DNA of 64,000 nucleotides from Oscillospiraceae bacterium (GTDB lineage Bacteria > Bacillota > Clostridia > Oscillospirales > Ruminococcaceae): positions 1 through 64,000 of the forward strand of contig SVMZ01000006.1 in NCBI GenBank assembly GCA_015067185.1. Reading direction: 5' to 3'. This document shows positions 60,497-64,000 of the stretch, piece after piece. The stretch's first letter is position 1. The number at the start of each line of letters is the position of its first letter. Under the pieces are notes generated by a model. It had not been told where the DNA came from. It was given only the letters and a program-made list of their open reading frames with translations, and searched no databases. The translations under genes were made by a program, and so were the position numbers.

Positions 60497-62263
60497 ATGG
60501 ACGTATTTGCAATTCTCAGTCTCATCGGGGGCCTGGCATTGTTCCTCTATGGAATGACGCTGATGAGCTCCAGCCTCGAAAAGATTTCCGGAAACAGTCT
60601 CGAACACACACTCGAAAAAATCACCAACAACAAATTCAAATCCGTTACTCTTGGCGCTGCCATCACTGCGGTCATTCAAAGTTCTTCCGCAACCACCGTT
60701 ATGCTTGTCGGATTCGTCAGCGCCGGTGTTATGCAGCTCTCACAGGCCGTTGGCGTTATTATGGGTGCCAACATCGGCACCACCTTCACCTCCTGGATCC
60801 TCAGCCTTTCCGGCATTGAAAGCAACAATATTTTTGTCTCTCTGCTTAAACCCACCTCCTTCTCCCCTCTGCTTGCACTGATTGGTGTCATCATGATTAT
60901 GATGACCAAACGAGGAAAAAAGAAAGATATCGGCGGCATTATGCTGGGTTTTGCCATTTTGATGACCGGAATGACCATGATGAGCGATGCTGTAAAGCCT
61001 CTCTCCTCTGATCCAAACTTCACAAGTCTTCTCACCATGTTCTCCAATCCCCTGTTCGGTATTCTGGCCGGTGCTGTCTTTACTGCCATTATCCAGAGTT
61101 CCTCTGCCAGCGTTGGTGTGCTTCAGGTTATTTCTGCTACCGGCGCCCTTACCTTTGGAAGTGCTATTCCTATCATCATGGGACAAAACATCGGTACTTG
61201 TGCCACTGCTTTGATTTCCTGCATTGGTGCCAATAAAAACGCAAAACGTGTTGCCTTTGTCCATCTCTACTTCAATATTATTGGAACTATCGCATTTCTT
61301 ATCCTCTATTACCTCGCTGACGCTATCTTTCATTTCGCCTTTGCTGATTCTCAGATCACCGCATTCCAGATTGCCATCGTTCACTCCATCTTCAATCTGC
61401 TCACTACGGCTATTCTCCTTCCCTTCACTAAGCAGCTTGAAAAACTGGCCATCCGCACTGTTCCTGACAGAGAAAACGAGACTACGATTATCCCCATGCT
61501 GGACGAACGTCTGCTGAACACTCCTTCCATTGCCGTTGAGCAGGTTAAAAAGACTGCCGCCCGCATGGCCGTCTTCTCCCGCAACTCCTTGCTGTTAGCT
61601 CTCCAATGCATGGAAAGTTACACACCTGAGCTTGATGCGGAGATCACCAAGAAAGAGGATGAAATTGACCGCTTTGAGGACGTGATCGGAAGTTATCTCG
61701 TCAAACTAAGCACCCACGACCTCAGCGAACGGGACAGCAATGAAGTTTCCATGCTGCTTCATGTCATCGGAGATTTTGAACGTATCAGCGACCATGCAGT
61801 AAACATCATGGAAGTTTCCAAAGAAATGTATGAGAAAAACATTACCTTCTCCGAGGACGCCAAAGAAGAAATCAGAATTATCTCCGCGGCGCTGGAGGAA
61901 ATCCTCTCCCTCACCATGCGCTCCTATGTTACCGAAGATGCTGAAATGGCCAAACACGTTGAACCCATTGAGCAGGTTATCGATATGCTTAAAGATGAGC
62001 TTCGTGCCAGACACATCGAACGTCTCCGCAAAGGCAACTGTACCATCGAACTGGGCTTCATCTTCTCCGATCTGCTCACCAACTATGAGCGTGTATCTGA
62101 CCACTGCTCCAACATTGCTGTTGCCCTCATTGAGATTCATCAGTTCGGCAGCTTTGATACTCACCAGTATCTCTCCGAAGTTAAAAACACTTCTCAGAAC
62201 ATGTTTGAAACCCTCTTCCAAGAGTATCATGAGAAATATGCACTTCCCACAAACGTTCAGTGA
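60497..62263 (+). CDS. Na/Pi cotransporter family protein with PhoU-like C-terminal domain
   Basis: 588 residues from ATG 60497 (AAAGGACGGG upstream); the longer ORF start at 60335 lies inside the MATE gene. Membrane part of two repeats with the family QSSSATT motif (AVIQSSSATTVMLVGFV and AIIQSSSASVGVLQV). The cytoplasmic C-terminal region (about 400-570) has two PhoU-like helical bundles (EVSMLLHVIGDFERISDHAVNIMEV, ELGFIFSDLLTNYERVSDHCSNIAVAL). It imports phosphate with sodium. First of three phosphate-related genes. Confidence 0.94.
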   Translation: MDVFAILSLIGGLALFLYGMTLMSSSLEKISGNSLEHTLEKITNNKFKSVTLGAAITAVIQSSSATTVMLVGFVSAGVMQLSQAVGVIMGANIGTTFTSWILSLSGIESNNIFVSLLKPTSFSPLLALIGVIMIMMTKRGKKKDIGGIMLGFAILMTGMTMMSDAVKPLSSDPNFTSLLTMFSNPLFGILAGAVFTAIIQSSSASVGVLQVISATGALTFGSAIPIIMGQNIGTCATALISCIGANKNAKRVAFVHLYFNIIGTIAFLILYYLADAIFHFAFADSQITAFQIAIVHSIFNLLTTAILLPFTKQLEKLAIRTVPDRENETTIIPMLDERLLNTPSIAVEQVKKTAARMAVFSRNSLLLALQCMESYTPELDAEITKKEDEIDRFEDVIGSYLVKLSTHDLSERDSNEVSMLLHVIGDFERISDHAVNIMEVSKEMYEKNITFSEDAKEEIRIISAALEEILSLTMRSYVTEDAEMAKHVEPIEQVIDMLKDELRARHIERLRKGNCTIELGFIFSDLLTNYERVSDHCSNIAVALIEIHQFGSFDTHQYLSEVKNTSQNMFETLFQEYHEKYALPTNVQ

Positions 62264-62311
62264 CCACACTCATAAAAACCACCATTGCTTAAACACATTT
62301 GAGGTTTTATT

Positions 62312-63361
62312 ATGCGTATGACCGAATTCATTAATCAAATACTGAACAACCCCATGTTATTGGTTTCCACCCTGTTGACCCTTGGTGTTATACTGGTAAA
62401 CGGTTGGACAGACGCCCCAAATGCGATTGCAACCTGTGTTTCCACAAGAGCTATCAGTGCACGCAAAGCTATTATTATGGCTGCACTTTTTAACTTCCTT
62501 GGCGTTTTGGTTATGACAGCCATCAATGCTTCTGTTGCCATGACTATTTATAATATGGTTGACTTTGGCGGTGATGCTCACCTCTCTTTAATCGCCCTCT
62601 GCGCGGCTATGGCAGCCATCGTTATCTGGGCAACCGTTGCCTGGTACTTTGGAATCCCAACCAGCGAAAGTCATGCCTTGATTGCCGGTATTTCCGGTGC
62701 TGCTGTTGCAATTCAAAACAGTTTCTCCGGCATCAACGGTTCTGAATGGATCAAAGTCATCTATGGTATCTTCCTTTCCACACTTCTTGGCTTCGGACTT
62801 GGTTTTGTAACCTCCAAACTCACAGTGCTTCTGTTCCAGAATCAAAATCGTCTGAAAACAGAACGCTTCTTCTCCGTTGCACAGGTGGTTGGCGGTGCGG
62901 CTATGGCATTCATGCACGGCGCACAGGATGGACAGAAATTCATGGCAATTTTCCTGTTGGGTGCAGCCTTTGCCGGCGGTCAGTCAGGAGTTTCCAACTT
63001 TATTGTTCCCATTTGGCTGATGCTCCTCTGTTCTGCAGTCATGTGTCTGGGCACCTCTATTGGCGGCTACCGTATTATCAAATCGGTAGGTATGGATATG
63101 GTAAAACTTAAACCCTATCAGGGCTTTGCAGCAGATCTTTCTGCTACTCTTTGTCTGTTACTTTCCTCTCTAACCGGTATCCCTGTCAGTACCACACATA
63201 CCAAAACCACAGCCATCATGGGCGTTGGAGCTGCCCGCAGAATGAGTAATGTTAACTGGGGAATAGTCAAAGAACTTGTCCTCACCTGGGTATTTACTTT
63301 CCCCGGCTGCGGGTTGTTGGGTTTTGGAATGGCAAAACTCTTTTTAATGATTTTTGCGTAA
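62312..63361 (+). CDS. Inorganic phosphate transporter, PiT family
   Basis: 349 residues, about 10 transmembrane segments. The two PiT signatures are NGWTDAPNAIATCVSTRAISARKAIIMAALFNFLG and GVPVSTTHTKTTAIMGVGAA-like (TGIPVSTTHTKTTAIMGVGAARR). The first motif has Thr-Asp where GxND is usual (NGWTDAPN). The gene starts 48 bp after the Na/Pi gene and ends 12 bp before the DUF47 gene. Confidence 0.95.
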   Translation: MRMTEFINQILNNPMLLVSTLLTLGVILVNGWTDAPNAIATCVSTRAISARKAIIMAALFNFLGVLVMTAINASVAMTIYNMVDFGGDAHLSLIALCAAMAAIVIWATVAWYFGIPTSESHALIAGISGAAVAIQNSFSGINGSEWIKVIYGIFLSTLLGFGLGFVTSKLTVLLFQNQNRLKTERFFSVAQVVGGAAMAFMHGAQDGQKFMAIFLLGAAFAGGQSGVSNFIVPIWLMLLCSAVMCLGTSIGGYRIIKSVGMDMVKLKPYQGFAADLSATLCLLLSSLTGIPVSTTHTKTTAIMGVGAARRMSNVNWGIVKELVLTWVFTFPGCGLLGFGMAKLFLMIFA

Positions 63362-63373
63362 GGAGATAATACA

Positions 63374-63994
63374 ATGGCTAAGAAAAACAATGATTATTTT
63401 AAATTGATCGAACAGCAAACATCCTATTGTCTGGAAGCATCCAATCTTCTGGAAGAAATTCTGTGCAAGTTCAATGCGGACAACATTCAGGCTTACCGTA
63501 CACAAATGCATGAAATTGAACATGCCGCAGACCGCGTCCACCACGATATCCTCAATAAGCTTTCTACAGAGTTTATCACCCCGATAGATCAGGAAGACAT
63601 TCTTCGCCTTGCCCAGATCATTGATGATATTACCGATGCACTGGATGAGGTAGTTCTCGACTTTTATATGTATCATATTGATCGCATTCCTGAAAAAGCA
63701 GCTGAGTTATCCAAAATTGTAAACTCCTGCGTATCGGCACTCCATGACGCTGCCAGCGAATTAAAAAATTTCAAAAAGCCGGATACATTGCGTACATTGG
63801 TCATCAAGGTTAACGATATTGAATCGGCAGCCGATGTTATTCACATTGAAGCAATCCATGCCTTGTTTGGCTCCACCACCGACGGAAGAATGTTGGTTGG
63901 TTCCAAAGAAATCTACGATAGTCTGGAAAATTGCTGCGATTTGTGTGAACACGCAACAGACGTCATTGAACAGGTTATTATTAAAAACACCTGA
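63374..63994 (+). CDS. DUF47 family protein, PhoU-like Pit accessory protein
   Basis: 206 residues, helical: HEIEHAADRVHHDILNKLSTEFITPIDQEDILRLAQIIDDITDALDEVV and DSLENCCDLCEHATDVIEQVIIKNT. DUF47 proteins occur next to PiT transporters and are thought to regulate them, in the manner of PhoU. AAGGAG lies 8 nt before the ATG. It is the last complete gene of the window. Confidence 0.95.
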   Translation: MAKKNNDYFKLIEQQTSYCLEASNLLEEILCKFNADNIQAYRTQMHEIEHAADRVHHDILNKLSTEFITPIDQEDILRLAQIIDDITDALDEVVLDFYMYHIDRIPEKAAELSKIVNSCVSALHDAASELKNFKKPDTLRTLVIKVNDIESAADVIHIEAIHALFGSTTDGRMLVGSKEIYDSLENCCDLCEHATDVIEQVIIKNT

Positions 63995-64000
63995 TGTTTA

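Noticed and set aside
1-63994. tRNA, rRNA, SRP RNA and riboswitches
   Set aside because: Gaps were read by eye for GTTCGAATC-like T-arms, rRNA cores and common riboswitch motifs; none was convincing. A covariance-model scan would be decisive.

Overview
The window looks like a chromosome segment of a gut-type member of Clostridia (Bacillota), probably of the Oscillospiraceae/Ruminococcaceae kind. The reasons are Spo0A and a SigH-like sigma factor, Gram-positive AGGAGG ribosome binding sites, consensus TTGACA-17-TATAAT promoters, the ylxM-ffh-rpsP-khpA-rimM-trmD order, YtcP/LplB-type sugar importers without their own ATPase, and the tail of a Firmicutes large serine recombinase. I saw no rRNA gene, tRNA gene, CRISPR array, intact insertion sequence or classical riboswitch. 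Placement at family level is inference.

Layout. 1-714: spo0A (partial, minus strand) with an eroded receiver domain. 1041-10757: a carbohydrate island with a ceramidase-like hydrolase, two CUT1 permeases, a lipoprotein binding protein, a membrane-anchored AraC regulator and an unassigned six-hairpin-glycosidase-like protein. 10824-12216: peptide scavenging (pcp, dppA). 12401-15691: pyrimidine nucleoside phosphorylase, then rpsB-tsf. 15890-18639: AraC regulator coupled to a Gfo/Idh/MocA oxidoreductase, and an XRE regulator. 18844-24613 (minus): topoisomerase IV A, nrdR, beta-CASP hydrolase and a second ceramidase-like protein as a probable operon. 24821-27161: a small DUF3592-like protein, an SDR epimerase and a MerR regulator fused to a membrane domain with a 19-bp-spacer promoter.

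27176-30570: an AT-rich accessory island bounded by the C-terminal remnant of a large serine recombinase. It carries a zinc-ribbon membrane protein, an unknown protein, a DUF4143 ATPase and a DUF6061 protein. 30704-37009: a lipoprotein, HPr, the ylxM-ffh-rpsP-khpA-rimM-trmD operon, sigH and a zinc-ribbon protein. 37250-42253: sugar kinase, class II aldolase, FucI-like isomerase and a URO-D-like protein. 42307-44736: glyoxalase-like protein, rubrerythrin and rpsF-ssb-rpsR. 44865-49047 (minus): GH116 glycosidase, LacI regulator and a possible nuclease-fold/winged-helix protein. 49323-54446: two secreted cell-wall proteins (GHL10-like, and GHL10-like/amidase/Big). 54548-63994: TM2 protein, GH95 fucosidase, small Cys-rich protein, M29 aminopeptidase, MATE exporter and three phosphate-transport genes.

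How the parts fit: the import system, cytoplasmic glycosidases (GH95, GH116, the 8928 protein), the isomerase/kinase/aldolase set and several AraC/LacI regulators suggest use of host or plant glycans, with fucose-like sugars a plausible but unproven substrate. The most notable signals are the Spo0A receiver lacking its phospho-chemistry residues, a hairpin bridging Shine-Dalgarno and start codon at 991-1041, the membrane-anchored MerR regulator with its own MerR-type promoter, the nuclease-like protein at 44865-45584, the LacI operator at 49100-49113 and a 43-bp palindrome at 60438-60480.
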